A program made the position numbers and the translations under genes. Positions 43,248 through 54,339 of a stretch of 64,000 bases of DNA are shown here, piece by piece. The stretch comes from Pseudomonas ekonensis (GTDB lineage Bacteria; Pseudomonadota; Gammaproteobacteria; Pseudomonadales; Pseudomonadaceae), in assembly GCF_019145435.1 (NCBI RefSeq), contig NZ_JAHSTS010000002.1, forward strand, positions 1,116,001-1,180,000. Direction: 5' to 3'. Position 1 is the first letter of the stretch; each line of letters begins with the position of its first letter. The notes under the pieces are model-generated. The model was not told the origin of the DNA, did not search any database, and saw only the letters and a program-made list of their open reading frames with translations.

Positions 43248-45452
43248 ATGACTTCCAAGAACAATCCGGCCACTGCGGTATCCGATCTGACCCTCAGCCC
43301 GGCGGCGAACAGCCCGTCGCCATCGCCGTCGAAGCCATTGCCACCCTCGCGTCCGCTGGGCACCCAGCAGTACCTGTACTTCACCGAAACCAACACCGAC
43401 CGCATCCTCGACAACCTCGACGGCCTGCGTGACCTGGTGTTCCCGCGCCCGCCGCACCTGGAAGGCGACAACGAACAGCACAACGACCAGGAATTCCCGT
43501 CGGTGTGCCTGATCGGCCTGGGCCGCTGCGGCTCCAACATCGCCCTGGACGTGGCGGAGCTGGTGTACAACGCGCGCAAGTTCTACCTCAACGAATTCAA
43601 CAACGAGGACCGGGCCGCCGACCGCCGCCTGGCCGACAAGGGCTACAGCCCGGCCCAGTGGATCCGCACCAACCTGCGGATCGGCCCGAACAAGGCCAGC
43701 AAGCCGGTGTTCCTGGTCGAGCCGCTGGTGATGCTCGGCGACCTGGACAAGGACATCGCCGGGCGCATCCGCTTCTCGCGCAAGGGCGAGAAGACCGGGT
43801 TCCTGCGCGACTACAGCAAGATGAAGATCATGGACCTGTCCGAAGTCCACGCCGGCGGCGCGGGCAACGCACCGATCCTGGGCCAGTACCTGGCCAAGAT
43901 CATCCTGAACAAGGACACCCAGCGCTTCTCCAGCCCCGACTGGAAAATGATCCACTCGTACCTGATCGACAGCTGCGGCATCAAGGCCAACCAGTCGCGC
44001 CTGTACTTCTCGATCTTCAGCGCCGGCGGCGGCACCGGCTCCGGCATGGCCTCGGAGTTCGGCCTGGCCCAGCAGCACTCGTACATGAACAAGACGTTCG
44101 ACACCAAGCCGATGGACGAGCATGACGGCAAGAGCGGCCATTCGTTCGTGTTCGAACCGATCTTCACCAGCGGCATCTGCGTGCTGCCGAACATTTCCGA
44201 CCACCGCAGCGAAATGTCCGAAGCGTTGCACATCAACGCCGGCCGCCTGCTGTGCAAATACCTGTCGGAAGAATGGGATTTCTCGTACAACTTCGCCAAC
44301 GAAGACAGCAGCGAAGCCAGCGTCATGGGCCGCATCCGCCCGTGGAACGCCATGATGCTGATCTCCAACGACATCATGCGTTACGCCGAAGAGAACGATG
44401 ACGGCAACATCCAGAACATTGACGTCAATGCGATGGAGAAGCACGCCAACCAGTACATCTCGCAGCAGATCTTCAACATCCTGACGGCGCAGGCGGTGAC
44501 CACCGACTACGACCAGAACTACTTCCGCCGCGCCGGCATCGACATCGGCGAGACCATCCGCCTGGACGCCAACGACCTGTTCATGAGCCTGGCGGGCCCG
44601 GTGGCCATCGCCTACGCCGAGTCCGTGGTGCCGGAGACCCCGCCGCCGAGCAGCGACAAGTTCAAGGTGTTCGACAAGGAGCCGCAGCGCCTGAACATCG
44701 ACGACCTGTTCTTCCGCTCCATCGACCTGCCGCACTTCAACAAGGTCACCCAGGCCATCGAAGGCATCAGCCTGCTGCCGATCGAGTCCAAGCGCTACCG
44801 CGCCTCGCTGGAGCAGTACAAGAACTCCGGCTACGACGCGGCGGCCCTGCACGACCTGCACTTCTTCAAGAACTGCTCGTCGGTGGTCTCGATCGTCTCG
44901 CTGCCCAAGGACTACAAGCTGTCGTACATGGACCTGAACCGGTTGAAGACCCACCTCAACAGCCTGTTCCCCAACACCACGCTCAAGCGCTACGCGCTGG
45001 TGATCGGCGCCTCGGCCAACCTGTCGCTGACCACCCTGATCGCCAAGAGCCCGTGCCTGTCGGACGACTTCCTGACCCTGATCGTGGCGTTCATCAAGCG
45101 CTGCTTCGCCAAGAACCCTTACCGCTTCGACGAGACCCTGGACAACTCGATCCTGGACTTCATCATCCACGAGGACTTCGACGAAGACCGCATCGACGAC
45201 CTGCTCAACGAATTCGAGAACCCGGCGAAGATCCTCGACACCAACTGGTACGCGATCAAGCCGATGTACGAGAAGAAGTACCGCGAGCTGATCAACGACA
45301 AAGAGAAGTTCGTCTCGATCAACGACATCCGCCTGTCCCGCGATTGCGTGAAGAAGGCCATCAAGTACCTGCGCGAGATCTACCGTCACCGGATCGGCAA
45401 GACCAAGGTCATCTCGCTCAACAGCCACACCGGCAAGACTTACTCGGTCTGA
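43248..45452 (+). CDS. Chromosomal tubulin/FtsZ-like GTPase family protein (unknown function)
   Basis: A 734-residue protein. GGGTGSG at residues 260-266 inside FSIFSAGGGTGSGMASEF is the tubulin/FtsZ signature loop (T4), and IGLGRCGSN (89-97) fits the first nucleotide loop (T1). Between them lies a long insertion of about 165 residues. RLDANDLFMSL is a possible T7 loop with an acidic residue. The first 40 residues are Ser/Pro-rich and low complexity. The C-terminal 250 residues are unlike FtsZ and have no membrane helix. It is not the division FtsZ, which is about 400 residues. It stands alone between unrelated genes. Function unknown. Confidence 0.72.
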   Translation: MTSKNNPATAVSDLTLSPAANSPSPSPSKPLPPSRPLGTQQYLYFTETNTDRILDNLDGLRDLVFPRPPHLEGDNEQHNDQEFPSVCLIGLGRCGSNIALDVAELVYNARKFYLNEFNNEDRAADRRLADKGYSPAQWIRTNLRIGPNKASKPVFLVEPLVMLGDLDKDIAGRIRFSRKGEKTGFLRDYSKMKIMDLSEVHAGGAGNAPILGQYLAKIILNKDTQRFSSPDWKMIHSYLIDSCGIKANQSRLYFSIFSAGGGTGSGMASEFGLAQQHSYMNKTFDTKPMDEHDGKSGHSFVFEPIFTSGICVLPNISDHRSEMSEALHINAGRLLCKYLSEEWDFSYNFANEDSSEASVMGRIRPWNAMMLISNDIMRYAEENDDGNIQNIDVNAMEKHANQYISQQIFNILTAQAVTTDYDQNYFRRAGIDIGETIRLDANDLFMSLAGPVAIAYAESVVPETPPPSSDKFKVFDKEPQRLNIDDLFFRSIDLPHFNKVTQAIEGISLLPIESKRYRASLEQYKNSGYDAAALHDLHFFKNCSSVVSIVSLPKDYKLSYMDLNRLKTHLNSLFPNTTLKRYALVIGASANLSLTTLIAKSPCLSDDFLTLIVAFIKRCFAKNPYRFDETLDNSILDFIIHEDFDEDRIDDLLNEFENPAKILDTNWYAIKPMYEKKYRELINDKEKFVSINDIRLSRDCVKKAIKYLREIYRHRIGKTKVISLNSHTGKTYSV

Positions 45453-45770
45453 CTGCAGACCGCGTCGCCCCCTTCGCCGGCAAGCCAGCTCCCACAGGTT
45501 TTATGGTGTTCACGATAATTGTGCTCACCAGGATCGTGCGGGAACTGGCTCGCCAGCGAAGAGGCCAGGGCATTCCCTGAAGGTTTCAGGTCTTCCAACA
45601 TCCAGAAACAATTGAACAGCCCGCAGGCTGCCCTATCAACTGTTCCCGTTACGTTTACGTCACCGTTATGCCACCCACGCTTGTGGCATTTCTCCACGGC
45701 AACGTGCCATCACGCTACTCGGCTACACACTTTTCGCTGACAACTCAACGCACCAATCAGGTGCGCGCAT
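45453..45770. other. Intergenic region with REP-like pair and a small palindrome
   Basis: A diverged REP-type inverted pair spans 45473-45562. ATGCCAC (45668-45674) and GTGGCAT (45683-45689) form a further inverted repeat. No gene is supported. Confidence 0.5.
45473..45562. repeat. REP-like inverted pair, GCCAGCTCCCACAG type
   Basis: TTCGCCGGCAAGCCAGCTCC is followed about 40 bp later by GGAACTGGCTCGCCAGCGAA in inverse orientation. This is a third REP subtype in the window. Confidence 0.65.
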
Positions 45771-46076
45771 TCAACCTTGCGCCCTGTCCTGGATCAGAAT
45801 CCACGGCCGCACCACAACCGACCAAAGCTCGGGATCGCGCTCGTGAAAGTCCCGCGCCCGCGTCGCAGACAGCTTGGCGACCTTCTCTTCGGCCAGCCAG
45901 GCAGCCACTTTCTTGCCATCATCGGATGCCACAGCCTCGGCGACGGCGATCAAATCCAGCTCGGCACTGACCCATAACAGGTCACCCTTGGCAAAGAAGG
46001 GTTCCAGCTCTTTCCACGCAATAGTTGCGGTTTCACCAAGCAGCTTGGCATAGAGGGTGCTAGGTTCTTGATTCAT
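45771..46076 (-). CDS. DUF2288 family protein
   Basis: A 101-residue small soluble protein starting MNQEPSTLYAKLLGETATIAW. The block LEPFFAKGDLLWVSAELDLI matches the DUF2288 family as I know it. No signal peptide. ATG 46076 is chosen over the open frame to 46202 because it begins the recognisable domain. Function unknown. Confidence 0.75.
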   Translation of the reverse strand: MNQEPSTLYAKLLGETATIAWKELEPFFAKGDLLWVSAELDLIAVAEAVASDDGKKVAAWLAEEKVAKLSATRARDFHERDPELWSVVVRPWILIQDRAQG

Positions 46077-46427
46077 GGGACTGTCCGGAAAAGAAATCGG
46101 CGCGAATGATAACGTCGGTGGTCCGGCAGAAAAACCCGGTAGGAAACGGCTGTACCGAACGAAAAGAGCAGGAGCGCCAAGGAATGCCGATGATTGGGGC
46201 ATAAGCCCCCTGAACGCCCCGCCGCAATTCTGTCTTTTTCTTTCATCAAAGCGACACCCTCAGGATTTGCCCCCTGGCGCCAGCTTCCCAGGCCAACGAC
46301 CGGCGCTCTACACTGTACCGGTACAGTTGCCGGGGGCATTTCCGGAAGGTATCGCAAAGATATCGGACCCGGTTCTGCTGCTACGGCGCCAGGACTCTAA
46401 AAAATACAACAGCAAGAGTGGAGCACT
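46077..46427. other. Intergenic region upstream of braC
   Basis: About 350 bp with no credible gene. It holds a perfect 14-bp palindrome at 46313-46326 and presumably the braC promoter. Open frames across it have no coding character. Confidence 0.5.
46313..46326. promoter_or_regulatory. Perfect palindrome CTGTACCGGTACAG upstream of braC
   Basis: A 14-bp perfect palindrome 102 bp before the braC ATG. It is two bases too short to be a LexA box (CTGT-N8-ACAG). It looks like a dimeric repressor operator, and the protein is unknown. Confidence 0.5.
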
Positions 46428-47555
46428 ATGACTAAGGCTACTAAGCAGATTTCCAAACTGTTTGCCGCTATGGTTCTGGCCGGGGTGGCCAGCCATTCGT
46501 TCGCCGCCGACACCATCAAGATCGGTATCGCAGGTCCCAAGACCGGCCCGGTGACCCAGTACGGCGACATGCAGTTCGTCGGCGCCAAGCAAGCCATCAA
46601 GGACATCAACGCCAAGGGCGGCGTCGACGGCAAGATGCTCGAAGCCAAGGAATACGACGACGCCTGCGACCCTAAACAAGCCGTAGCCGTAGCCAACAAA
46701 GTGGTCAACGACGGCGTCAAGTTCGTGGTCGGCCACCTGTGCTCCAGCTCCACTCAGCCTGCTTCGGACATCTACGAAGACGAAGGCGTGATCATGATCA
46801 CCCCGGCGGCCACCAGCCCCGACATCACCACCCGTGGCTACAAGCTGGTGTTCCGCACCATCGGCCTGGACAGCGCACAGGGCCCTGCGGCCGGCAACTA
46901 CATCGCCGACCACGTCAAGCCGAAGGTCGTCGCGGTTCTGCACGACAAGCAGCAGTACGGTGAAGGCATCGCCACCGCCGTCAAGAAGACCCTCGAAGGC
47001 AAAGGCGTGAAAGTGGCCGTGTTCGAAGGCCTGAACGCCGGCGACAAGGACTTCTCCTCGATCATCCAGAAACTCAAGCAAGCCAACGTCGACTTCGTCT
47101 ACTACGGCGGCTACCACCCTGAGCTGGGCCTGATCCTGCGCCAGTCCAAGGAAAAAGGCCTGAACGCCAAGTTCATGGGTCCGGAAGGCGTCGGCAACGA
47201 CTCCATCTCGCAGATCGCCCAGGACGCCTCCGAAGGCCTGCTGGTGACCCTGCCGAAGTCCTTCGACGCCGACCCTGCGAACAAGGCCATCGTCGACGCC
47301 ATCAAGGCTGACGGCAAGGATCCGAGCGGTCCGTTCGTGTTCCCGGCCTACTCCGCCGTCGAGCTGATCGCCGAAGGCATCAAGGCCGCCAAGTCCGAAG
47401 ACACCGCCAAGGTGGCCGAAGCCATCCACGCCGGCACCTTCAAGACGCCGACCGGCGACCTGTCCTACGACGCCAAGGGCGACCTGAAGGACTTCAAGTT
47501 CGTGGTCTACCAGTGGCACTTCGGCAAGCCCAAGACCGAAGTTTCCCCTCAGTAA
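46428..47555 (+). CDS. braC: Branched-chain amino acid ABC transporter, periplasmic binding protein
   Basis: A 375-residue Leu/Ile/Val-binding protein. The signal peptide MTKATKQISKLFAAMVLAGV ends at SFA-ADTIKIG (about residue 26). KIGIAGPKTGPVTQYGDMQF and DDACDPKQAVAVANKVVNDG are typical of BraC/LivJ. The two cysteines in DDACD and GHLCS form the known disulfide. It is separated from braD by a terminator-like hairpin, so it is probably expressed above the membrane components. Confidence 0.94.
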   Translation: MTKATKQISKLFAAMVLAGVASHSFAADTIKIGIAGPKTGPVTQYGDMQFVGAKQAIKDINAKGGVDGKMLEAKEYDDACDPKQAVAVANKVVNDGVKFVVGHLCSSSTQPASDIYEDEGVIMITPAATSPDITTRGYKLVFRTIGLDSAQGPAAGNYIADHVKPKVVAVLHDKQQYGEGIATAVKKTLEGKGVKVAVFEGLNAGDKDFSSIIQKLKQANVDFVYYGGYHPELGLILRQSKEKGLNAKFMGPEGVGNDSISQIAQDASEGLLVTLPKSFDADPANKAIVDAIKADGKDPSGPFVFPAYSAVELIAEGIKAAKSEDTAKVAEAIHAGTFKTPTGDLSYDAKGDLKDFKFVVYQWHFGKPKTEVSPQ

Positions 47556-47576
47556 GCCTGGCATTACTGGTCAGTG

Positions 47577-47606
47577 AGCCCACTGTGCGAGCAGTGGGCT
47601 TTGTTT
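47577..47606 (+). terminator. Terminator/attenuator between braC and braD
   Basis: AGCCCACTG pairs with CAGTGGGCT around TGCGAG and is followed by TTGTTTT. It likely terminates most braC transcripts while allowing some read-through to braDEFG. Confidence 0.85.
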
Positions 47607-47783
47607 TACGAGGTTTATGGGCCGGTCGCCCGCGATCCGGGCGCTGGTTCACCTGAAAATCTTAAAACCGTCACCAGCGGTTCGCTGGCAAACGCTCCGT
47701 GCAAATGTGGCCACAGAACACAGCACAGGGCCGGAACATGACTCCACCAGTGAAATGCGTATCGGGTTTTTAGGAGCGCTGTA

Positions 47784-48703
47784 ATGCCTGAGATCTATCA
47801 TTTTTTCCAACAGCTGGTTAATGGACTGACCATTGGCAGCACGTATGCGTTGATAGCCATTGGCTACACAATGGTTTACGGCATCATTGGAATGATTAAC
47901 TTCGCCCATGGCGAGGTCTACATGATTGGTTCCTACGTGGCCTTCATCGCCCTTGCCGGGCTGGCCATGATGGGCATCCACTCACTGCCGCTGCTCATGA
48001 CCGCCGCGTTCATCGCGTCGATCGTCGTCACCAGTGCCTACGGCTACAGCATCGAACGCGTCGCTTACCGCCCCCTGCGCGGCAGCAACCGTCTGATCCC
48101 GCTGATCTCCGCCATCGGCATGTCGATTTTCCTGCAGAACACTGTGCTGCTGTCCCAGGACTCCAAGGACAAATCCATCCCCAACCTGATTCCGGGGAGC
48201 TTCTCCTTCGGACCGGGCGGCGCCGAGGAAGTCCTGATTTCCTACATGCAGATCCTGGTCTTCGTCGTGACGCTGATCGCGATGCTCGGCCTGACCACGT
48301 TCATCTCCCGTTCCCGCCTGGGCCGCGCCTGCCGCGCCTGCGCCGAGGACATCAAGATGGCCAACCTGCTGGGCATCAACACCAACAACATCATCGCCCT
48401 GACCTTCGTCATCGGTGCCGCGCTGGCCGCGGTCGCCGCCGTGCTGCTGAGCATGCAGTACGGCGTGATCAACCCCAACGCCGGCTTCCTGGTGGGCCTG
48501 AAGGCCTTCACCGCGGCGGTCCTGGGCGGCATCGGCAGCATTCCGGGCGCGATGCTCGGCGGGCTGGTGCTGGGTGTGGCCGAAGCGTTCGGCGCCGACA
48601 TCTTCGGCGACCAATACAAGGACGTGGTGGCGTTCGGTCTCCTGGTCCTGGTCCTGTTGTTCCGGCCGACCGGCATCCTGGGCCGTCCGGAGGTTGAGAA
48701 AGT

Positions 48704-48707
<4 letters not shown>
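47784..48707 (+). CDS. braD: Branched-chain amino acid ABC transporter permease BraD (LivH)
   Basis: A 307-residue inner-membrane permease with about 8 helices. [31 protein letters not shown] is the LivH hallmark. [20 protein letters not shown] near the C-terminus contains the EAA-like coupling loop. It overlaps braE by 4 bp. Confidence 0.94.
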
Positions 48708-49953
<1,246 letters not shown>

Positions 49954-49957
<4 letters not shown>

Positions 49958-50721
49958 GCCGCGAGATCCTGAAAGTCGAAAACCTGAGCATGCGCTTCGG
50001 CGGCCTGCTGGCGGTCAATGGCGTGGCCCTGACCGTGAAAGAGAAACAAGTGGTGGCGCTGATCGGGCCGAACGGCGCGGGCAAGACCACCGTGTTCAAC
50101 TGCCTGACCGGCTTCTACCAGCCCACCGGCGGCAGCATCCTGCTGGACGGCGAGCCGATCCAGGGCCTGCCGGGCCACAAGATCGCGCTCAAGGGCGTGG
50201 TGCGCACCTTCCAGAACGTGCGCCTGTTCAAGGAAATGACGGCGCTGGAAAACCTGCTGATCGCCCAGCACCGCCACCTGAACACCAACTTCCTGTCCGG
50301 TCTGTTCAAGACCCCGTCGTTCCGCAAGAGCGAGCAGCAAGCCATGGAGTACGCCGGCTACTGGCTGGACAAGGTCAACCTCAAGGAGTTCGCCAACCGT
50401 CCCGCCGGCACCCTGGCCTACGGTCAGCAGCGCCGCCTGGAGATCGCCCGCTGCATGATGACCCGCCCGCGGATCCTCATGCTCGACGAACCGGCGGCCG
50501 GCCTGAACCCCAAGGAGACCGAAGACCTCAAGGCGCTGATCAGCGTGCTGCGCGAGGAGCACAACGTCACCGTGCTGCTGATCGAGCACGACATGAAGCT
50601 GGTCATGAGCATTTCCGACCACATCGTCGTGATCAACCAGGGCACGCCCCTGGCCAACGGCACGCCGGAACAGATCCGCGACAATCCCGAAGTGATCAAA
50701 GCCTACCTGGGGGAAGCGTAA
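49954..50721 (+). CDS. braF: Branched-chain amino acid ABC transporter ATPase BraF (LivG)
   Basis: A 255-residue ATPase. Walker A is GPNGAGKTT (about residues 37-45), the signature is [13 protein letters not shown] and Walker B is [11 protein letters not shown]. The H-loop is visible in [10 protein letters not shown]. The braG ATG follows its TAA directly. Confidence 0.95.
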
Positions 50722-51423
50722 ATGCTGCAGTTCGAAAACGTTTCCACCTTCTACGGCAAGATCCAGGCCCTGCACAGCGTCAACGTCGAAGTCCGCCAGG
50801 GCGAGATCGTGACCCTGATCGGCGCCAACGGCGCCGGCAAGTCCACCCTGCTGATGACCCTGTGCGGCTCGCCCCGGGCCCACAGCGGCAGCATCCGCTA
50901 CATGGGCGAGGAACTGGTCGGCCTGGACTCGTCGCAGATCATGCGCAAGAGCATCGCCGTGGTGCCGGAAGGCCGTCGGGTGTTTGCCCGCCTGACCGTG
51001 GAAGAGAACCTGTCCATGGGCGGATTCTTCACCGACAAGGGTGACTATCAGGAACAGATGGACAAGGTCCTCGGACTTTTCCCGCGCCTGAAAGAGCGTT
51101 TCACCCAACGCGGCGGCACCATGTCCGGCGGCGAACAGCAAATGCTCGCCATCGGCCGCGCGCTGATGAGCAAGCCCAAGCTGCTGCTGCTCGACGAGCC
51201 GTCGCTGGGCCTGGCGCCGATCATCATCCAGCAGATCTTCGACATCATCGAACAACTGCGCAAGGACGGGGTGACGGTGTTCCTGGTCGAGCAGAACGCC
51301 AACCAGGCGCTGAAGATCGCCGACCGGGCCTACGTGCTGGAGAACGGCCGGGTGGTGATGCAAGGCACCGGCGAGGCGCTGCTGACCGATCCCAAGGTGC
51401 GCGAGGCGTACCTGGGGGGTTAA
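50722..51423 (+). CDS. braG: Branched-chain amino acid ABC transporter ATPase BraG (LivF)
   Basis: A 233-residue ATPase partner of BraF. Walker A is GANGAGKST, the signature is MSGGEQQMLAIGR and Walker B is LLLLDEPSLGLAP. Last gene of the operon, closed by a strong terminator. Confidence 0.95.
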   Translation: MLQFENVSTFYGKIQALHSVNVEVRQGEIVTLIGANGAGKSTLLMTLCGSPRAHSGSIRYMGEELVGLDSSQIMRKSIAVVPEGRRVFARLTVEENLSMGGFFTDKGDYQEQMDKVLGLFPRLKERFTQRGGTMSGGEQQMLAIGRALMSKPKLLLLDEPSLGLAPIIIQQIFDIIEQLRKDGVTVFLVEQNANQALKIADRAYVLENGRVVMQGTGEALLTDPKVREAYLGG

Positions 51424-51438
51424 GCGGTTGCGGTGAAC

Positions 51439-51467
51439 GGAAAACGGCCCTTCGGGGCCGTTTTTTT
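51439..51467 (+). terminator. Rho-independent terminator after braG
   Basis: AACGGCCC pairs with GGGCCGTT around TTCG and is followed by seven T. It also faces the convergent ACP gene. Confidence 0.92.
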
Positions 51468-51474
51468 GTGTCTG

Positions 51475-51714
51475 TCATGCTTTGAGGCGCTTTGTGGCGT
51501 AATCGATCGCTTGTTGAACCGTTGTGATCTTTTCGGCCTCTTCGTCCGGGATTTCGATCTCGAACTCTTCTTCCAGCCCCATGACCAGTTCCACAGTGTC
51601 CAGCGAGTCGGCACCCAGATCATCGACAAAGCTGGTGCCATTTGTGACGTCCTCTGCTTTAACACCCAGTTGCTCGCTGACTACTTTCTTCACCCGTTGC
51701 TCGACATCGCTCAT
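51475..51714 (-). CDS. Orphan acyl carrier protein
   Basis: A 79-residue acidic ACP. The phosphopantetheine serine is Ser37 in [12 protein letters not shown]. The sequence is very close to fatty-acid AcpP ([14 protein letters not shown] at the end), but no fabD, fabG or fabF flank it, so it is a second, orphan copy. ATG 51714 has AGGAGG 5 bp upstream. The preceding small gene is 10 bp away and likely co-transcribed. acpH at 2.5 kb could in principle act on it. Confidence 0.9.
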   Translation of the reverse strand: MSDVEQRVKKVVSEQLGVKAEDVTNGTSFVDDLGADSLDTVELVMGLEEEFEIEIPDEEAEKITTVQQAIDYATKRLKA

Positions 51715-51724
51715 ACCCACCTCC

Positions 51725-52006
51725 TCATTCCTTGTTGAGCCAAGGGCCGCAAAGCTCGGGCCTGAGCCTGGAACCAAGCGACTCATTGGGAGCGATCACA
51801 CCCATGGCCTTCATCAGATCGTTGACGGCATGCAGCACACCGATGTCCTCCATGTTTGCGTTGCCGTTGAGGATCCGCCGCAGACAGAAATAGATCTTCA
51901 GCTCGCCGAATGCGGCATCGTCGTGCCTCACCCGCTCGTCCAGAATGATGTTGGCCTTTTCATCGATTCTGGCCTGCACAAATTTCTTCAGTTCAGCCTT
52001 GGTCAT
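51725..52006 (-). CDS. Small protein in operon with orphan ACP (93 residues, unknown)
   Basis: A helical protein starting [20 protein letters not shown], with [18 protein letters not shown] in the middle. It has no signal peptide. The ATG at 52006 has AAGGAG upstream. It precedes the ACP gene by 10 bp, so the two products may work together. I do not recognise the family. Confidence 0.7.
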   Translation of the reverse strand: MTKAELKKFVQARIDEKANIILDERVRHDDAAFGELKIYFCLRRILNGNANMEDIGVLHAVNDLMKAMGVIAPNESLGSRLRPELCGPWLNKE

Positions 52007-52209
52007 GATCGCGCTCCTTTGTGAGCCGTACGCTCGACCTTGAATCTACTGAGCCGGGTGAATCTCGCCCACTGTCAGAAATTACAGGTGCCTAGATCCG
52101 TTCACGATGACCGCCCTGCGCTTATGCCCTGGCGCTCTATATGACCCGATGCCGCTGTGGAACCGCCCCGGCGGTGGGCCAGCCAATGGTTCACCGACTG
52201 ACTCGCCGC

Positions 52210-52235
52210 CATCGCGAGCAGGCTCGCTCCTACAG
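52210..52235. repeat. Single REP element upstream of the bufferin cluster
   Basis: CATCGCGAGCAGGCTCGCTC followed by CTACAG, the GCGAGC class. Single copy. Confidence 0.75.
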
Positions 52236-52281
52236 GAAATGTCGGGGGCCGAAGATTTCTCAAAAAAATTTCGGGATCGCG

Positions 52282-52309
52282 TGTAACGCATCGCGAAGTC
52301 GTTTCTCTA
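52282..52309 (+). promoter_or_regulatory. Candidate ECF-sigma promoter of the bufferin operon
   Basis: TGTAACG (52282-52288) resembles the -35 of ECF factors that control DUF2282 clusters, and TCTCTA about 16 bp later could be the -10. No ECF gene is in the window. Low confidence. Confidence 0.35.
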
Positions 52310-52365
52310 GTGGGGCAAGCAAGCGCACTTCGCTTGCAGAACCCAGACCCAACCGGAGAAACACC

Positions 52366-52671
52366 ATGACCGCTACCACCCGCACCCTGTCCGCCACCGC
52401 CCTCGTCCTGGCCCTCGGTTCCGCCCTGAGCCTGGCCGCCGTCTCCACCGCCCACGCCGCCGACGACAACATGGAGAAATGCTTCGGCGTGGCCATGAAA
52501 GGCAAGAACAACTGCGCCGCCGGCCCTGGCACCACCTGCGCCGGCACCGCAAAAACGGACTACCAGCCCAACGCCTGGAAACTGGTGCCGAAGGGCACCT
52601 GCACCACCACCGAGAGCAAGACCTCGCCGACCGGCTTCGGCCAGCTCGAAGCGTTCAAGGCCAAGGCCTGA
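52366..52671 (+). CDS. bufA1: Bufferin precursor (DUF2282, BufA1-type)
   Basis: A 101-residue precursor. A Sec signal peptide ends near residue 31 (STAHAADD). Four cysteines (Cys39, 50, 58, 79) lie in the family pattern [31 protein letters not shown] and VPKGTC. Bufferins are copper-binding RiPPs exported to the periplasm after modification of cysteines by the MNIO partner. ATG 52366 has GGAGAA upstream. It is followed by the MNIO gene. Confidence 0.9.
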   Translation: MTATTRTLSATALVLALGSALSLAAVSTAHAADDNMEKCFGVAMKGKNNCAAGPGTTCAGTAKTDYQPNAWKLVPKGTCTTTESKTSPTGFGQLEAFKAKA

Positions 52672-52696
52672 TCCGACGGTTGCCCGAGTGTCGATC

Positions 52697-53584
52697 ATGA
52701 TCACATCCTGCGACCATGCCCTCCCCCGCACTCGGGCAGCCCTCACCGGGCTCCCGGCCCGTGCCGGGCTGGGGCTAAAGACCGGGCACTTCGACGAAGT
52801 GCTCGACACCCGCCCGGACATCGGCTTCTTCGAGGTCCACGCCGAAAACCACATGGTGGCCGGCGGCCCGTTCCATCACTTCCTGGGGCTGATCCGCGAA
52901 CGCCATCCGCTGTCGCTGCACGGCGTCGGACTGTCCATCGGCGGCGAAGGCCCATTGGACACCCGGCACCTCCAGCGTCTCGCGGCGCTGATCGAACGCT
53001 ACCAACCCCACGCTTTTTCCGAACACCTGGCCTGGTCGAGCCACGGCCCGGTGTTCCTCAACGACCTGCTGCCCCTGGCCTACGACACGCCGACGCTGAA
53101 CCGCGTCTGCGACCACATCGACCAGGTGCAGAACACCCTCAAGCGGCCGATGCTGCTGGAAAACCCCGCCACCTACCTGGCTTTCCGGCGCTCGACCTTC
53201 GACGAGGCGGACTTCCTCCACGAAATCATCCGGCGCAGCGGCTGCGGCCTGCTGCTGGACGTCAACAACGTCTACGTTTCCTGCATCAACCACCGGCGCG
53301 ACCCGCTGGCCTACCTTGAGGCGCTGCCGCTGCACGCCGTGGGCGAGATTCATCTGGCCGGGTTCGCCGAAGATGCCGACAGCCTCGGCGACCGCCTGCT
53401 GATCGACGACCATGGCGCCCCCGTCGACCAGGCGGTCTGGGCCCTGTACCGGCAAGCGCTGCAACGCACCGGCCCGGTGGCGACCCTCATCGAACGCGAC
53501 AACCATGTGCCGGCCTTCAGCGTATTGATGGCCGAGGCGCGGCAAGCCGATGAGATGCTGCTGGCCGCAGGGAGCCGCCCATGA
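52697..53584 (+). CDS. bufB1: Bufferin MNIO maturase (DUF692, BufB)
   Basis: A 295-residue MNIO. The metal-site motifs are canonical: [51 protein letters not shown] and LIERD. It modifies cysteines of BufA1 using an iron cluster. ATG 52697 is preferred to GTG 52688 by its GAG-type site. It overlaps bufC by 4 bp. It serves as a useful reference for the fused MNIO at 12.8-14.8 kb. Confidence 0.92.
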   Translation: MITSCDHALPRTRAALTGLPARAGLGLKTGHFDEVLDTRPDIGFFEVHAENHMVAGGPFHHFLGLIRERHPLSLHGVGLSIGGEGPLDTRHLQRLAALIERYQPHAFSEHLAWSSHGPVFLNDLLPLAYDTPTLNRVCDHIDQVQNTLKRPMLLENPATYLAFRRSTFDEADFLHEIIRRSGCGLLLDVNNVYVSCINHRRDPLAYLEALPLHAVGEIHLAGFAEDADSLGDRLLIDDHGAPVDQAVWALYRQALQRTGPVATLIERDNHVPAFSVLMAEARQADEMLLAAGSRP

Positions 53585-54339
53585 GCGATCAAGCCGTGTT
53601 CAGCGCAGCCCTGCTCGATAGCCGCCTGCCCTGCCCCAAAGGCCTGTGCTGCGCCAACGGCGCCGACCCGGCGAGCCGTTTCGCGGTGTACCGCAACAAC
53701 GTACAGAGCTCGTTGATCAATGCCCTGGCCGACAGCTATCCGGTGGTGGCCGAGCTGGTCGGCGACGATTTCTTCCGGGCCATGGCCGCGCTGTTCCTGC
53801 AGGACCAACCACCTTGCAGCCCGGTCATGAGCGAGTACGGCGAAGGCCTGGCGGACTTCATCGAAGGTTTCGAACCTGCCGCCGGCGTGCCTTATCTGGC
53901 GGATGTCGCCCGGCTGGAACGCCTGCGCACCGTCGCCTACCACGCCGCCGATGCCCCGCCGCTGCCCCATGAGCGGATCGCCGACGCCTTCGCCGATGCC
54001 GGCATCGTCGACGATCTGCGCATCGGCCTGCACCCGTCGCTGCACCTGCTCGACTCGGCCTTCGCTGTGGTGGACATCTGGGCTGCGCACCAGCAGGACG
54101 CGACGCTGGCCGGTATCGACCTGGCCTGTGCACAGCACGCGCTGATCCTGCGCCACGGCCTCGACGTCGAGGTGTTCGCCCTCGAGCCCGGCGCAAGCCG
54201 GTTCATCCGCGCCCTGCTTCGCGGCCAGCCGCTGGGGCAGGCCCTGGCAGACCTCCCGGCCTTCGACCTCAGCCAGACCCTGGCCCTGCTGATCAGCCGA
54301 AACGCCATCACCCACTTGAACCCCAAGGTGTCGCCATGA
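53581..54339 (+). CDS. bufC1: DUF2063 protein, bufferin partner (BufC)
   Basis: A 252-residue protein with an N-terminal DUF2063 domain ([33 protein letters not shown]). These proteins pair with MNIOs and are thought to recruit the precursor. It overlaps bufB and the DoxX gene by 4 bp each. Confidence 0.9.
   Translation: MSDQAVFSAALLDSRLPCPKGLCCANGADPASRFAVYRNNVQSSLINALADSYPVVAELVGDDFFRAMAALFLQDQPPCSPVMSEYGEGLADFIEGFEPAAGVPYLADVARLERLRTVAYHAADAPPLPHERIADAFADAGIVDDLRIGLHPSLHLLDSAFAVVDIWAAHQQDATLAGIDLACAQHALILRHGLDVEVFALEPGASRFIRALLRGQPLGQALADLPAFDLSQTLALLISRNAITHLNPKVSP

Noticed and set aside
43155..45428. Minus-strand frame of 757 codons opposite the tubulin-like gene
   Set aside because: Antisense shadow; the plus strand carries the GGGTGSG and GLGRCGSN motifs.
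46313..46326. LexA/SOS box
   Set aside because: The spacing between CTGT and ACAG is 6 bp, while LexA needs 8.
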